Source: Sulfobacillus sp. (lineage in GTDB: Bacteria; Bacillota; Sulfobacillia; Sulfobacillales; Sulfobacillaceae). From it: a stretch of DNA of 64,000 nucleotides. The translations under genes were made by a program, and so were the position numbers. Positions 10,179 to 18,720 of the stretch are shown here, piece by piece; position 1 is the first letter of the stretch; each line of letters starts with the position of its first letter. A model generated the notes under the pieces. The model searched no databases, was not told the origin of the DNA, and was given only the letters and a program-made list of their open reading frames with translations. Location: positions 62,001 to 126,000 of the forward strand of contig DAHWKJ010000099.1 in assembly GCA_027343695.1 (NCBI GenBank). The letters run 5' to 3'.

Positions 10179-10612
10179 TTAGACATTCCACGCATCCAAC
10201 CGGGTGCCTCCTCCTGTTCTTCGCTGGCGACTTCGACGTTACTCGGGGTGACTAAGAAAATGTTGTCGCCAACTTTTCGGAGTCCTCCGTCAACCGCATA
10301 GGCGACCCCGGACAAAAAGTTCAACAAACGCTGCCCGGCTTTTTCTTCAGCTAAGTCGAGATTGACGATAACTGGACGCCGGCCTTTCACCTGGTCAGCG
10401 ATCGCCTGGCCGTCCTCCAAGGTTCTTGGATGCATTACCACTACCCGCATGCCGCGTGAGGTAGGAAGGCTCACAACGCCGCCCCGACGTCGCTTAGGGA
10501 CCTCTTCCTCCCAATCGGAGGCTGCTGCAGTTTCTTCCACCTCGTAGTCTTCTCCCTCAACCTCTTCCAGCCCCACAAAATTAAGGAACTTCCCTACTAT
10601 ATTTGACTTCAT
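10175..10612 (-). CDS. sepF: SepF cell division protein
   Basis: SepF tethers FtsZ polymers to the membrane and shapes the septum. The 145-aa protein has a short amphipathic start (MKSNIVGKFLNFVGL) as membrane anchor, an acidic linker (about residues 15-40), and the SepF core with VVVMHPRTLEDGQAIADQ, RRPVIVNLDLAEEKAGQRLLNFL and a final GVAYAVDGGLRKVGDNIFLV. Its ATG overlaps the yggS stop by 4 nt. Neighbours fit a co-regulated division operon. Confidence 0.95.
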   Translation of the reverse strand: MKSNIVGKFLNFVGLEEVEGEDYEVEETAAASDWEEEVPKRRRGGVVSLPTSRGMRVVVMHPRTLEDGQAIADQVKGRRPVIVNLDLAEEKAGQRLLNFLSGVAYAVDGGLRKVGDNIFLVTPSNVEVASEEQEEAPGWMRGMSK

Positions 10613-11349
10613 ATCAAACCCTCCTTATTCGCCTCACGGCTCTCCTCGACTATCGGTGGTGATCCAAAGATGCCCGAACCAATCCGTATCATGGTCGCCC
10701 CGGCTTCCACGGCCCATTCATAATCGTGGGTCATACCCATCGACAAATCTCCGAGAGGGGCCCAAGGATAGCCTTCTAATTGACACATTCGCCATAATTC
10801 GCCAATTTCCTTCATCAAGTGACGAATTCTTTGCGTTTCTCCAAAAGAATTATCAGTCGGTCGCGGAAACACCGCCATAATGCCGGTAAATATCAGGTGT
10901 TGCCATTCTTCAGCTCGCATCAGGACACGTCGCAAGGTAGCTGCGTCGGGCTCGAATCCGGATTTGGATGATTCTCGTCCACCGTTCACCTGCAACATCA
11001 CAGGAAATCGATTGGGATACCTTATCGCGTGCAAACAGTCGTCTATCGCAGTCGCGAGCTTCTCGCTGTCAATGGAGTCAATCGCATCAAAATGTCGTAT
11101 GGCATATTTTACCTTGTTAGTTTGCAGATGTCCAATAAAATGCAGAGGAACATCGGCTTTGGGAACCCACTTGGCAAGACTCTCCTGAACCCGATTTTCT
11201 CCAATGAGAGCGGCACCTGCCGCTAAGGCTAGGGTGCCCTCTTCCCGTGACCGGGTCTTAGTGACCGCCATGATTTTCACAGTCCGATCCGGTGCTAGAA
11301 CGTTGAGGTTCGCTTGTATGTGTTGAATTCGGCTATCTATGTCCGACAA
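10609..11349 (-). CDS. ylmE: YggS-family pyridoxal-phosphate homeostasis protein
   Basis: A PLP-binding TIM-barrel protein that buffers cellular PLP. In the 246-aa sequence the PLP lysine lies in AVTKTRSREE (K31). The conserved segments LIGENRVQE, HFIGHLQTNKVK and LSMGMTHDYEWAVEAGATMIRIGSGIFG are present. It starts at TTG (11349), preceded by GGGGGGATTTAT, and overlaps pgeF by 13 nt. It lies next to sepF, as in Bacillus ylmE. Confidence 0.94.
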   Translation of the reverse strand: MSDIDSRIQHIQANLNVLAPDRTVKIMAVTKTRSREEGTLALAAGAALIGENRVQESLAKWVPKADVPLHFIGHLQTNKVKYAIRHFDAIDSIDSEKLATAIDDCLHAIRYPNRFPVMLQVNGGRESSKSGFEPDAATLRRVLMRAEEWQHLIFTGIMAVFPRPTDNSFGETQRIRHLMKEIGELWRMCQLEGYPWAPLGDLSMGMTHDYEWAVEAGATMIRIGSGIFGSPPIVEESREANKEGLI

Positions 11350-12116
11350 ATAAATCCCCCCATGCGGCCGGTAGGTGTTTGGTCGCGGCGATATGAAAAA
11401 AATTCATGATGACAACTCGTGCACAGTCCCAAGACAGCTATGTGTTCTCGCAAAATGCCCAGGGACTCCAGAATGAGCCGATTTGTGCTCCATAAGTCGA
11501 GCATCCAATGTGCTTCATCGCGTCCTGGACCCAAAGTAGAAGCGGTTGTTAAGACCTTCCTCACGGGTTCTTCAACCGCGCGGTCCACTTCATAACAGCA
11601 GGGACCAATCGACGGACCGATGCCCACGCGAATATCGCCTAAATCATACCCGGCTGCGACGATCTCCATCACGGCCCGTCGTTGCACCCCAAGCACGGTA
11701 CCCCGCCAACCGGCATGGAGAATGCCTACCCAGCGACCGAAAACGTCTGCTAGAAAAATGGGGACACAGTCCGCAAACCCCATACCTAAAGTGAGATGGA
11801 CGTCACGCGTCAGTAATCCGTCTAGCCCCTGCAGACTCGTGGTTGGGTCAAGCGCCCCCCGTCCACTCTCAGACGAGTCCACCCAAGCCACTCCATCCTG
11901 ATGAATCTGTTGGGCCATCACTAAGCGGGATAATCCCTGTGGTACCGCAAGGCGTCGGTTCTCCTTGACCGTATCCGGATCGTCTCCCACGCTAAACGAA
12001 AGATTCAGGCTATCATAGGGCGGCGCTCCGATACCGCCATGGCGGGTGGTAAACCACGCATCCACCCCCGGTATGTCTTGCCATCGCCACCGGTCACCTT
12101 CTTGCACCCACTGCAT
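11337..12116 (-). CDS. pgeF: PgeF/YlmD family laccase-domain protein (peptidoglycan editing factor)
   Basis: Members of this Cu/Zn-binding family (YfiH, YlmD) include a purine-nucleoside hydrolase and phosphorylase and a peptidoglycan-editing factor in E. coli. The 259-aa protein shows the metal-site segments AQQIHQDGV, GMGFADCVPIFLAD, GILHAGWRGTVLGV, and GIGPSIGPCCYEVD, with a final GLCTSCHHEFFSYRRD. ATG at 12116 is preceded by GGGAGGCGCTGAAG. It is the first gene of the pgeF-ylmE-sepF-ylmG-divIVA run. The true substrate here is unknown. Confidence 0.9.
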   Translation of the reverse strand: MQWVQEGDRWRWQDIPGVDAWFTTRHGGIGAPPYDSLNLSFSVGDDPDTVKENRRLAVPQGLSRLVMAQQIHQDGVAWVDSSESGRGALDPTTSLQGLDGLLTRDVHLTLGMGFADCVPIFLADVFGRWVGILHAGWRGTVLGVQRRAVMEIVAAGYDLGDIRVGIGPSIGPCCYEVDRAVEEPVRKVLTTASTLGPGRDEAHWMLDLWSTNRLILESLGILREHIAVLGLCTSCHHEFFSYRRDQTPTGRMGGFICRT

Positions 12117-12373
12117 CTTCAGCGCCTCCCGTCCCAGAATGAATAGAAACGAACCCGTAAACTGCGATCATCCTTGCGAGATGCTCTTATCGATTAACCT
12201 GTCCTGTTCTTGTCCAGATCGTAACCGGTGGCTTCTGGTGGCCTTTACCAAACATCTCGCAGCGTCTTGGTGCGCGATGGTTGCTGTCCACGGAAGCCGT
12301 ACCAGGACACGTGGCCCCTAATCGGTCATTTGGATTATGTTACCACGACAAGCACTTCATGGTCACCCCAGGG
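12117..12373. other. Non-coding gap upstream of pgeF
   Basis: About 260 nt separate the ymxH terminator from pgeF. I see the pgeF Shine-Dalgarno site and only weak promoter-like sequences, such as TAACAT preceded by TGACCA 17 nt away near 12335-12363 on the minus strand. No convincing small gene, riboswitch motif or T-box is visible. It should hold the promoter of the pgeF-divIVA operon. Confidence 0.4.
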
Positions 12374-12396
12374 AAAAGGCGCCCCCATGCGGCGCC
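12374..12396 (-). terminator. Rho-independent terminator after ymxH
   Basis: GGCGCC (12396-12391) and GGCGCC (12383-12378) form a GC-rich stem with a 7-nt loop, followed by TTTTCCC. It overlaps the end of ymxH and should separate it from the pgeF operon. Confidence 0.7.
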
Positions 12397-12647
12397 TATC
12401 CCAGATTGTAGTCGGTTGCTATTTCGACCAAAATCACATCGTGCCCAATTTTTCGGATCTCGGTCCATTGGATTACCGTATCGCGTTCTCGCCCTAACAA
12501 TCCCAGCAGTCGCCCGGCTCCTAAAATCACGACCGCTTTGATCCGGCCAGCTTCCAAGTCTAGTTCCAGATCCCCGACGAATCCCAGTCGACGTCCATCC
12601 GCCACATTCACGACGTCTTTCATCCGAAGCTCGGAGGTTTTCACCAT
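12396..12647 (-). CDS. ymxH: YlmC/YmxH family PRC-barrel sporulation protein
   Basis: The 83-aa product begins MVKTSELRMKDVVNVADGRR, followed by GFVGDLELDLEAGRIKAVVI and LLGLLGRERDTVIQW. That is the single PRC-barrel of the YlmC/YmxH family found in spore formers. I chose ATG at 12647 because GGGGGGA lies upstream; the frame is open to 12680. The gene sits between spoIIR and pgeF, and a terminator overlaps its end. The role is not known beyond the sporulation association. Confidence 0.88.
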   Translation of the reverse strand: MVKTSELRMKDVVNVADGRRLGFVGDLELDLEAGRIKAVVILGAGRLLGLLGRERDTVIQWTEIRKIGHDVILVEIATDYNLG

Positions 12648-12713
12648 GAGAAATCCCCCCAAACTCACCCTATGTAGCACGAGTCTAGCCTAGAATGGGA
12701 GACAGGCTTTGGC

Positions 12714-13352
12714 TTACAGCCAATTCAGCAAGTCTCGTAATAATCTTGGTGATCGCCAGGATACCCGGATCCTTCCAGTCTTCACTGACGGGGCTAGAAC
12801 CGCTGGTGGTCCGGGCGTCACGACAGGCGTGGAAATCGTGCTCTGATACGGCACCGAGACCGCATTCCCCATATCCACGAAACACAACGATGGGTAGAGT
12901 ACGCACCACCAATTGTGACCTTGGGCGCGTCCAAGACGCACTAAGAGGGCGGTGTAATGTCCGGCTGGTAGAATCCAACTCCCGTAAGCCTTGGTCGGAA
13001 ACACGGTCGTTCCTAGCGTTACCTGGGCCTGATAGGGGGCGTGCTCCCGGGACAAAACTTGATTCGCCACCAATTGAAGCTCTGACCTATCCTGCCTAAG
13101 AATATTCTTGGCTTGATGTAGGGAGTGGGCATGCTCTAAAACCGGTTCTAGAAGGCGCAGCACAGCGTCCCGCACCTGAAGCTTGATAGCCTGATCGAGA
13201 GGATTGTCCGAATTGGCAATGACGCGAAAGCGGATGACGTGGGGAAGTGTGATGGGATGAGCCACAGGTTTGGTGGCGCTTCGCTCTAGCGGGGCCATAC
13301 TCCACAAAAACCCAATCGCCAAGATACTGACCATGACTTGCTTGACCCACAT
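12714..13352 (-). CDS. spoIIR: Stage II sporulation protein R
   Basis: SpoIIR is secreted from the forespore and triggers SpoIIGA to process pro-sigma-E in the mother cell. The 212-aa protein has an N-terminal signal or anchor segment (about residues 5-22). The family core is HVIRFRVIANSDNPLDQAIK followed by LQVRDAVLRLLEP. A GHNWWCVLYPSLCF segment, with the conserved WWC, is near residue 145. In Bacillus this gene is not next to sigG; here it follows sigG by about 80 nt, so it may be forespore-transcribed in the same block. The C-terminal tail (about residues 165-212) is not recognised. Confidence 0.93.
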   Translation of the reverse strand: MWVKQVMVSILAIGFLWSMAPLERSATKPVAHPITLPHVIRFRVIANSDNPLDQAIKLQVRDAVLRLLEPVLEHAHSLHQAKNILRQDRSELQLVANQVLSREHAPYQAQVTLGTTVFPTKAYGSWILPAGHYTALLVRLGRAQGHNWWCVLYPSLCFVDMGNAVSVPYQSTISTPVVTPGPPAVLAPSVKTGRIRVSWRSPRLLRDLLNWL

Positions 13353-13431
13353 GGAACCGTAAAACCTCGCTTTTGATATATTTCCATCCGTGCCGGGATG
13401 AATCCCCAGGACCTCTTCGTGAGGCCGTTTG

Positions 13432-14205
13432 TCACATATACTTACGCATATGGGTTAAGGCGGCTTTTTCGAGCCGAGACACCTGGGCTTGACTAATACC
13501 AATTTCGTCAGCCACTTCCATCTGCGTTTTCCCATCAAAGAACCGCATGGTGAGAATCAGCTTTTCGCGATCATTGAGACGTCGCATCGCTTCGCGAATC
13601 GCGATACCTTCGAGCCAGTTGCGATCGTGATTCTTCTCGTCGCTAATCTGGTCCATGACGTAAATCGGATCGCCCCCGTCATGATAGATAGGTTCAAAGA
13701 GAGACATTGGTTCCTGAATCGCGTCCAATGCATATAGCACATCTTCACGTGGAACCGCGAGTTCTTCAGCAATTTCACTTATCGTCGGTTCTTTGGAGAA
13801 CCGATGGACCAACCCATCTCTGACCTGCAACGCCTTATATGCGATGTCACGGAGCGACCGACTCACGCGAATCGGGTTGTTGTCCCGTAAGTACCTGCGA
13901 ATTTCTCCAATGATCATCGGCACCGCATACGTTGAAAACTTGACGTTTTGTCCCAAATCAAAATTGTCAATGGCTTTCATCAGCCCAATACATCCCACTT
14001 GGAATAAATCGTCACTATGTTCTCCACGGTTCTGAAATCGCTGAATCACGCTTAACACCAGCCGTAAGTTTCCGTTGATCAGTTGATCGCGACTCGCGAT
14101 ATCGCCGGCTTGCAATGCTGTAAAGAGCTCGCGCATCTTGGCATTCGTCAGTACCGGTAATTTGGCTGTGTTGACGCCAGGGATTTCTACCTTGTTGAGC
14201 GGCAT
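13432..14205 (-). CDS. sigG: RNA polymerase sporulation sigma factor G (late forespore)
   Basis: Sigma-G drives late forespore genes after engulfment. The 257-aa protein has the family start NKVEIPGVNTAKLPVL. Region 2 contains NGNLRLVLSVIQRFQNRGE, DDLFQVGCIGLMKAIDNFD and KFSTYAVPMIIGEIRRYLRD, and region 4 contains GKTQMEVADEIGISQAQVSR. I chose ATG at 14205 because GGGGAAGGACC precedes it and it fits the family start; the frame is open to a poorly placed GTG at 14244. In Bacillus sigG follows sigE directly; here an MFS gene lies between them. Confidence 0.96.
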   Translation of the reverse strand: MPLNKVEIPGVNTAKLPVLTNAKMRELFTALQAGDIASRDQLINGNLRLVLSVIQRFQNRGEHSDDLFQVGCIGLMKAIDNFDLGQNVKFSTYAVPMIIGEIRRYLRDNNPIRVSRSLRDIAYKALQVRDGLVHRFSKEPTISEIAEELAVPREDVLYALDAIQEPMSLFEPIYHDGGDPIYVMDQISDEKNHDRNWLEGIAIREAMRRLNDREKLILTMRFFDGKTQMEVADEIGISQAQVSRLEKAALTHMRKYM

Positions 14206-14295
14206 GGCTGTTGGGTCCTTCCCCGGAGTCGTCGACCGACTCACACCTCAAGTATCACCAAACCGCCGGAGGACTATACAAATCCGTGCCGCATA

Positions 14296-14310
14296 TGCCA
14301 CTAATTGGCA
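14296..14310. repeat. Short perfect inverted repeat upstream of sigG
   Basis: TGCCA (14296-14300) and TGGCA (14306-14310) form a 5-bp dyad with a 5-nt spacer, about 90 nt upstream of the sigG start and after the MFS terminator. It could be an operator or chance. I could not assign a convincing sigma-F or sigma-G promoter nearby. Confidence 0.3.
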
Positions 14311-14313
14311 CAT

Positions 14314-14358
14314 AAAAATACCCCTGCCGAATCCTCTCGCAGAAGAGGTCGACAAGGG
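14314..14358 (-). terminator. Probable terminator after the MFS gene
   Basis: On the minus strand an imperfect long hairpin (CCCTTGTCGACCTCT against AGAGGATTCGGCAGGGG) is followed by TATTTTT. It should separate the MFS gene from sigG. Confidence 0.55.
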
Positions 14359-14435
14359 TTATAGGGGGACCTGCTCCCCCGTAAGAGTGATTCCAGGCGC
14401 GCAATAGGCTCACTTCACGAGTTCAACCAGGTGCT

Positions 14436-15689
14436 TTAGTTCGGGAACGAGGATTGGGCCGCATGTCGTCTAGCACTACGACGTGGCTCCCGGACCGAAT
14501 CCAGCATTAGGGTCCCCAAGAGACCGCACAGGGCAAAGGGTAGAACGGCCAACATTTCCATGCGGGCTCCATGGTGGCTGGCTATTATCACCCCCATCGC
14601 TCCCGGCACCAGGACCGCGGATAAGAATCCTGCCGTATTTGCGGTACCCGATGCCAATCCCGTGCCCTCTGGTGAAAATAACTGCCGGGCTGCAGCAAAC
14701 GTCAAAACGCTCGAACCAGTGGCAAACCCCAGAATGACAAAAACCAATCCTAGCAGCCACGGGGTTAATCCGTGAGGCCAGGTGATCAAGAGCCCCCACG
14801 CCAAAACATTGGCCACGGCGATGACCCGATACGGCCTTCGGACTCCATAAAAGTCACTTAATAAACCGGCTATCGGACCGCCAGCCAACGATCCGACCAA
14901 GCCTAGAGCCAAAAAAGCTCCGGCTGACACTTCGGAATAGTGATACGTTTGCCTAAGATATGGCACGGCGAAGATGCTGATAAAACCCAAGAACGGACCC
15001 ATAATCCCGAAATGGGTCACCGCGATAGAGGCTATCTGGCGAGTGCGTCCAAATACGTCGCCCCATGGAACTGGGCGATCCGAGACCACCAACTCTTGTG
15101 CCGGGCTCAATTTCGTGAAAATCATGAAGCTCACCATCGCAAGGGTTATGAGCACGGCACCCATTACGATAAAGGGTAGGCGCCATCCCGCTCTGTCAAT
15201 CCACACCGCAAGCGGTACGGTAGCAATCAAAGCCCCCAAATTTCCCGCCATCGCCGTGAGTCCCAGCACGCGTCCAAACACCCCAAAGCTAAACCAACGT
15301 CCCAATACCGCGACGATGTTAAGCCAAATCAATGCATCCCCAAGGCCTACCATGACACGCGAGACAATGATGAGCCCGAAACTGTGGCTCGACCCAAACA
15401 AGAGAGTCCCGAAACCATCCGCTAGTGTCCCTATCACTAAAAGACGCTCAGGACGAAACCGTCGCGCTCCCAGCGCCACTGGAATCTGAAGCAAGGCATA
15501 AATCAGGTATTGTCCCATGGTCATCCAGGACAGAGTCGTCACCGTTATGTGAAATGTCGTCAACAGTTGACCCGTCACCAGACCTGGGGCCGTCCGTTCC
15601 ATAAAGATCAGTCCGTAAATTGTCGCCACCGTGACTAAAATTAGGGTGGGTTTCGCTTTATTCAGGTTCATCATTCTAGCATAAAGCAC
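14436..15689 (-). CDS. Major facilitator superfamily transporter
   Basis: A 417-aa polytopic protein with about 12 hydrophobic segments. A conserved MFS loop 2-3 type motif is visible as GARRFRPERLLVIGTLADGF. A loop 8-9 copy reads GLLSDFYGVRRPYRV. The substrate cannot be told. The start is uncertain: ATG at 15689, 15674 and 15671 are all possible and none has a clear Shine-Dalgarno site. It lies between sigE and sigG, which are adjacent in Bacillus, and terminators on both sides (after sigE, after this gene) suggest an independently transcribed insertion. Confidence 0.85.
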   Translation of the reverse strand: MLYARMMNLNKAKPTLILVTVATIYGLIFMERTAPGLVTGQLLTTFHITVTTLSWMTMGQYLIYALLQIPVALGARRFRPERLLVIGTLADGFGTLLFGSSHSFGLIIVSRVMVGLGDALIWLNIVAVLGRWFSFGVFGRVLGLTAMAGNLGALIATVPLAVWIDRAGWRLPFIVMGAVLITLAMVSFMIFTKLSPAQELVVSDRPVPWGDVFGRTRQIASIAVTHFGIMGPFLGFISIFAVPYLRQTYHYSEVSAGAFLALGLVGSLAGGPIAGLLSDFYGVRRPYRVIAVANVLAWGLLITWPHGLTPWLLGLVFVILGFATGSSVLTFAAARQLFSPEGTGLASGTANTAGFLSAVLVPGAMGVIIASHHGARMEMLAVLPFALCGLLGTLMLDSVREPRRSARRHAAQSSFPN

Positions 15690-15746
15690 AATCGCGCCGA
15701 TTCACGCCATCGGCATAAAATTCCCACAGATACGGTTGCAGGATCA

Positions 15747-15791
15747 CAAAACCGAGCCACCCCGGGATCTTTGCACGCGGGCATGGCTCGG
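15747..15791 (-). terminator. Terminator after sigE
   Basis: CCGAGCCA (15791-15784) pairs perfectly with TGGCTCGG (15759-15752) across a 24-nt loop, followed by TTTTG. It follows sigE by about 15 nt. Confidence 0.65.
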
Positions 15792-15805
15792 CACAAGGCG
15801 GCATC

Positions 15806-16549
15806 TTATTCCATGCGATGAAATTCTTTTTGGAGCCGCTTAATAATCCGCTTTTCCAGCCGCGAAATATAAGATTGGGAGATGCCAAGAGAATCCGCAA
15901 CCTCCTTTTGCGTTCTCTCCGTCCCGTCATGCAGGCCAAACCGCAACTCCATGATCCGGCGTTCTCGTCCGTTTAACTTATCCAACGCGCGCCGCAACAG
16001 AGAGCGGTCCACTTCGTCTTCCAATCGTTTGTAAATGATGTCCGTTTCCGTGCCCAGAACATCTGATAGAAGAAGTTCATTGCCGTCCCAATCAACATTA
16101 AGGGGCTCATCAAAGGAAACTTCGGACCGAAGCCGAGAGTTTCTCCGGAGATACATCAGAATCTCATTTTCTATGCACTTGGACGCGTAGGTAGCGAGCT
16201 TTATTCGCTTTTCGACGTTGAAGGTGTTGACCGCCTTGATGAGCCCAATGGTACCGATCGACACCAAGTCCTCAATTCCCACGCCCGTATTCTCGAACTT
16301 GCGCGCTATGTATACTACTAAACGCAAATTCCGTTCGATCAATACGGCTCGCACCCCTGCATCACCCTGACTTAAAGATGATAACAAATGGGCCTCCTCA
16401 TCTAAACTTAGCGGAGGTGGTAATGCCTCGCTGGAACCGACATAGTGGATATCGGTTGCCCCCTGATCAAATCCAATCCATTGGCGGATTTGTCGAACCA
16501 CCCGATCCACCCAGGTAGGCATCGTTGCCCCAGTCGTTTCTTGGATCAT
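15806..16549 (-). CDS. sigE: RNA polymerase sporulation sigma factor E precursor (mother cell)
   Basis: Pro-sigma-E is cut by SpoIIGA to give the first mother-cell sigma factor. The 247-aa protein carries an N-terminal pro-sequence (about 37 residues from this start). It leads into the conserved processing region [13 protein letters not shown]. Then come [55 protein letters not shown] and a region 4 with [20 protein letters not shown] at 16549 overlaps the spoIIGA stop by 4 nt; ATG at residue 10 is an alternative that gives a Bacillus-length pro-sequence. Confidence 0.96.
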   Translation of the reverse strand: MIQETTGATMPTWVDRVVRQIRQWIGFDQGATDIHYVGSSEALPPPLSLDEEAHLLSSLSQGDAGVRAVLIERNLRLVVYIARKFENTGVGIEDLVSIGTIGLIKAVNTFNVEKRIKLATYASKCIENEILMYLRRNSRLRSEVSFDEPLNVDWDGNELLLSDVLGTETDIIYKRLEDEVDRSLLRRALDKLNGRERRIMELRFGLHDGTERTQKEVADSLGISQSYISRLEKRIIKRLQKEFHRME

Positions 16550-17436
16550 GCGCCCACTCCCTCTTTATGCGAATCTAGTGCATCAGCAATGCATGCCGGA
16601 TTGACCAATGCCTGGTAGGCTCCGTCTGCGGTCAGCGCAGTGGCACTAAACCCCACCATTACCGGCAGCAACCGATGGCTCACCCCATCTTTCATCGCCT
16701 CAACCCGGTCGACAGCCAAAACCGGAAGTGTTCCACCACCACCTAACGAATGAAAATCTAAGACTCCCAGTCGCGATTGCCATGCCGCAGGCGGAGCCAC
16801 TAGGTTTCCCACGGTCACGTTCACGACCCATTCCAGAACCTCGGCCGGCGCCCATTCGATCAGAGCTCGCGTTTCCACAATGACCACGGGACGCCGTAAA
16901 ACGGGATCCCGCACCTGATTCCCGGAGTCCCACAACGCATGGACGGTCACGGCCTTTCCGTCTAGGAAGAGACGGATATCACCTAAACTGCCCAACCCTA
17001 CCGCATGATGTTGTTTCCAACGCGGCATTCCGATGGTCAAGCCCACAATGACGGCCGGCAGCACCGTAGTTAACCAGTAAAAGGGCGACACCCCAGGAAA
17101 CACCCGGAGTCCCCATGTGAGTAACAAGAGGCCAAGCCCCCCCACCCCAATCGTGCCGGCAACAAATATGGCGTAAGCGTTGATCCATCGACGGCGGCTC
17201 CTCAGAGGGTATAAGCCGACATACAGTAAGAGAGCCGGCCACACCATGACCAGCCCCCAGGGCAGCGCATAAACATTCTGGGACGCTAATACCCATAGGG
17301 TAGGTATGACTCCGATTGCCGAAGCTAGGAGAAGCCGTACGACCCGAGTCCGGACCCCTAGTACGCGACCTGTCATCCACAATAAAACGCCATCCATTTC
17401 CATGCTCAAGAAAAGGGTTCCCTCAGCGTTAATCAT
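16546..17436 (-). CDS. spoIIGA: Sporulation sigma-E factor-processing peptidase SpoIIGA
   Basis: This membrane aspartic protease cleaves pro-sigma-E at the septum after SpoIIR signalling. The 296-aa protein has five hydrophobic segments in its first 130 residues. The cytoplasmic protease domain carries the active-site DSGN in [13 protein letters not shown] near residue 170, followed by RRPVVIVE. I chose ATG at 17436 because GGGGGGACTCCG precedes it; the frame is open to 17460. It is translationally coupled to sigE, as in Bacillus. A long-spacer promoter candidate lies upstream. Confidence 0.93.
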   Translation of the reverse strand: MINAEGTLFLSMEMDGVLLWMTGRVLGVRTRVVRLLLASAIGVIPTLWVLASQNVYALPWGLVMVWPALLLYVGLYPLRSRRRWINAYAIFVAGTIGVGGLGLLLLTWGLRVFPGVSPFYWLTTVLPAVIVGLTIGMPRWKQHHAVGLGSLGDIRLFLDGKAVTVHALWDSGNQVRDPVLRRPVVIVETRALIEWAPAEVLEWVVNVTVGNLVAPPAAWQSRLGVLDFHSLGGGGTLPVLAVDRVEAMKDGVSHRLLPVMVGFSATALTADGAYQALVNPACIADALDSHKEGVGA

Positions 17437-17508
17437 CGGAGTCCCCCCTTTTTTGTCCATCGAGATACCCTATGCTCTCGCAGCGCTCAGGTATGTCTCT
17501 TGGGGCTC

Positions 17509-17541
17509 ATTCTAGGGGCCTGGATCAAAAAATCTTGTCAC
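17509..17541 (-). promoter_or_regulatory. Candidate long-spacer promoter of spoIIGA-sigE
   Basis: GTGACA (17541-17536) and TAGAAT (17514-17509) are separated by 21 nt. In B. subtilis the spoIIG promoter is a sigma-A promoter with an unusually long 22-bp spacer that needs Spo0A. A degenerate 0A-like TGTCGCC lies upstream on the same strand near 17573. The elements are seen; the Spo0A dependence is inference. Confidence 0.45.
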
Positions 17542-17573
17542 ACCAGGCACCCCTTGATCCTCAAATTGGCGAC

Positions 17574-17601
17574 AAAAAATCCGCCCGGGGGTCCGGGCGG
17601 A
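17574..17601 (-). terminator. Terminator after ftsZ
   Basis: TCCGCCCG pairs with CGGGCGGA in a strong GC stem, followed by six T residues (17579-17574). It ends the dcw transcript 20 nt after the ftsZ stop and isolates spoIIGA. Confidence 0.88.
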
Positions 17602-17621
17602 CAGTCAAACTCCGTGTCGTT

Positions 17622-18683
17622 TTAAGTGCGTCGTCGAAGAAACGCAGGGATGTCTAAGTCGTCATTAGTAAAGGGCTTGATCTCGACTTCATCCCCATGG
17701 GCTTCCGGTTCACTACGACGCATATTGCGGTCTCCAGAAAATCCCGTGGCAATGACGGTAACCCGCACCTCGTCCTTAAGGGACTCATCAATCACCGCAC
17801 CAAAAATAATGTTCGCTTCGGGATCCGCTGCCTGAATCACAATCTCAGCAGCCTCATTGACCTCAAACAACGCAAGATCGTTACCACCCGTAATATTAAG
17901 TAAGACCCCACGAGCCCCATCAATGCTGGTTTCCAAAAGCGGACTCGAGATGGCTGCTTTGGCAGCGGCCGCTGCTCGATTTTCTCCTTGGCTGATCCCC
18001 ACACCCATGAGTGCTGAGCCCATCTCGGACATAATCGTCTTCACGTCGGCAAAATCGAGGTTGATGAGACCGGGGACTGCAATGAGGTCGGATATCCCTT
18101 GCACACCTTGCCGCAACACATCGTCAGCAATTCGGAACGCCTCGACAATCGCCGTCCGTTTTTCCACCACTTGTAATAAACGGTCGTTGGGTATCGTAAT
18201 TAAGGTGTCCACCTTAGCTTTGAGATTGGCTGTACCCTTTTCCGCAAATGTCTGTCGCCGACGTCCTTCGAAAGTAAATGGTTTAGTGACGACACCGACC
18301 GCCAACGCGCCCACTTCTTTGGCCACCTCGGCCACCACCGGAGCCGCTCCGGTTCCCGTTCCGCCTCCCATACCGGCGGTAATGAATACCATATCGGCAC
18401 CTTTCAGGGCATCTGCGATCATCTCACGGCTTTCTTCGGCCGCTTTTTGCCCAATTTCCGGATTCGCTCCTGCGCCGAGACCCTTTGTCAGTTTAGTCCC
18501 TACTTGAAGTCGAGTGGGTGCCATAGACAAGGCCAAGGCTTGCGCATCGGTGTTGATCGCAATAAACTCAACCCCTTTGAGACCGGCATGGATCATGCGG
18601 TTCACCGCATTGGTCCCGCCTCCCCCTACCCCCACTACCTTAATGACCGCAAAATTCTCGGCCGATTGATCAAATTCTAACAT
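17622..18683 (-). CDS. ftsZ: Cell division protein FtsZ
   Basis: The tubulin-like GTPase that forms the Z ring. The 353-aa protein has [15 protein letters not shown] at residues about 16-30. The tubulin signature [18 protein letters not shown] is near residue 105, followed by [11 protein letters not shown] and the T7-type region. The C-terminal tail is [11 protein letters not shown], the conserved peptide that binds FtsA and SepF. ATG at 18683 is preceded by GGGAGGATCTAGG. It is the last gene of the dcw cluster and is followed by a strong terminator. Confidence 0.97.
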   Translation of the reverse strand: MLEFDQSAENFAVIKVVGVGGGGTNAVNRMIHAGLKGVEFIAINTDAQALALSMAPTRLQVGTKLTKGLGAGANPEIGQKAAEESREMIADALKGADMVFITAGMGGGTGTGAAPVVAEVAKEVGALAVGVVTKPFTFEGRRRQTFAEKGTANLKAKVDTLITIPNDRLLQVVEKRTAIVEAFRIADDVLRQGVQGISDLIAVPGLINLDFADVKTIMSEMGSALMGVGISQGENRAAAAAKAAISSPLLETSIDGARGVLLNITGGNDLALFEVNEAAEIVIQAADPEANIIFGAVIDESLKDEVRVTVIATGFSGDRNMRRSEPEAHGDEVEIKPFTNDDLDIPAFLRRRT

Positions 18684-18720
18684 CCTAGATCCTCCCTAGC
18701 GCCACATCCGGCCTTGGTGT

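Noticed and set aside
9892-10191. Second minus-strand frame of 99 codons over ylmG
   Set aside because: It is a shifted frame of ylmG; the ylmG frame carries the conserved YggT motifs and the coupled GTG start.
12117-12373. Possible small RNA or riboswitch upstream of pgeF
   Set aside because: I found no T-box, no known riboswitch core and no clear promoter-terminator pair, so it is listed only as a gap.
15671-15710. Leaderless transcript of the MFS gene from a TATGCT-like -10
   Set aside because: The -10 to ATG distance could fit, but no -35 is present and the sequence is too short to be convincing.
17857-18507. 216-codon plus-strand ORF antisense to ftsZ
   Set aside because: A long antisense frame caused by codon bias over a strongly conserved gene; the product is low-complexity and has no start signal.
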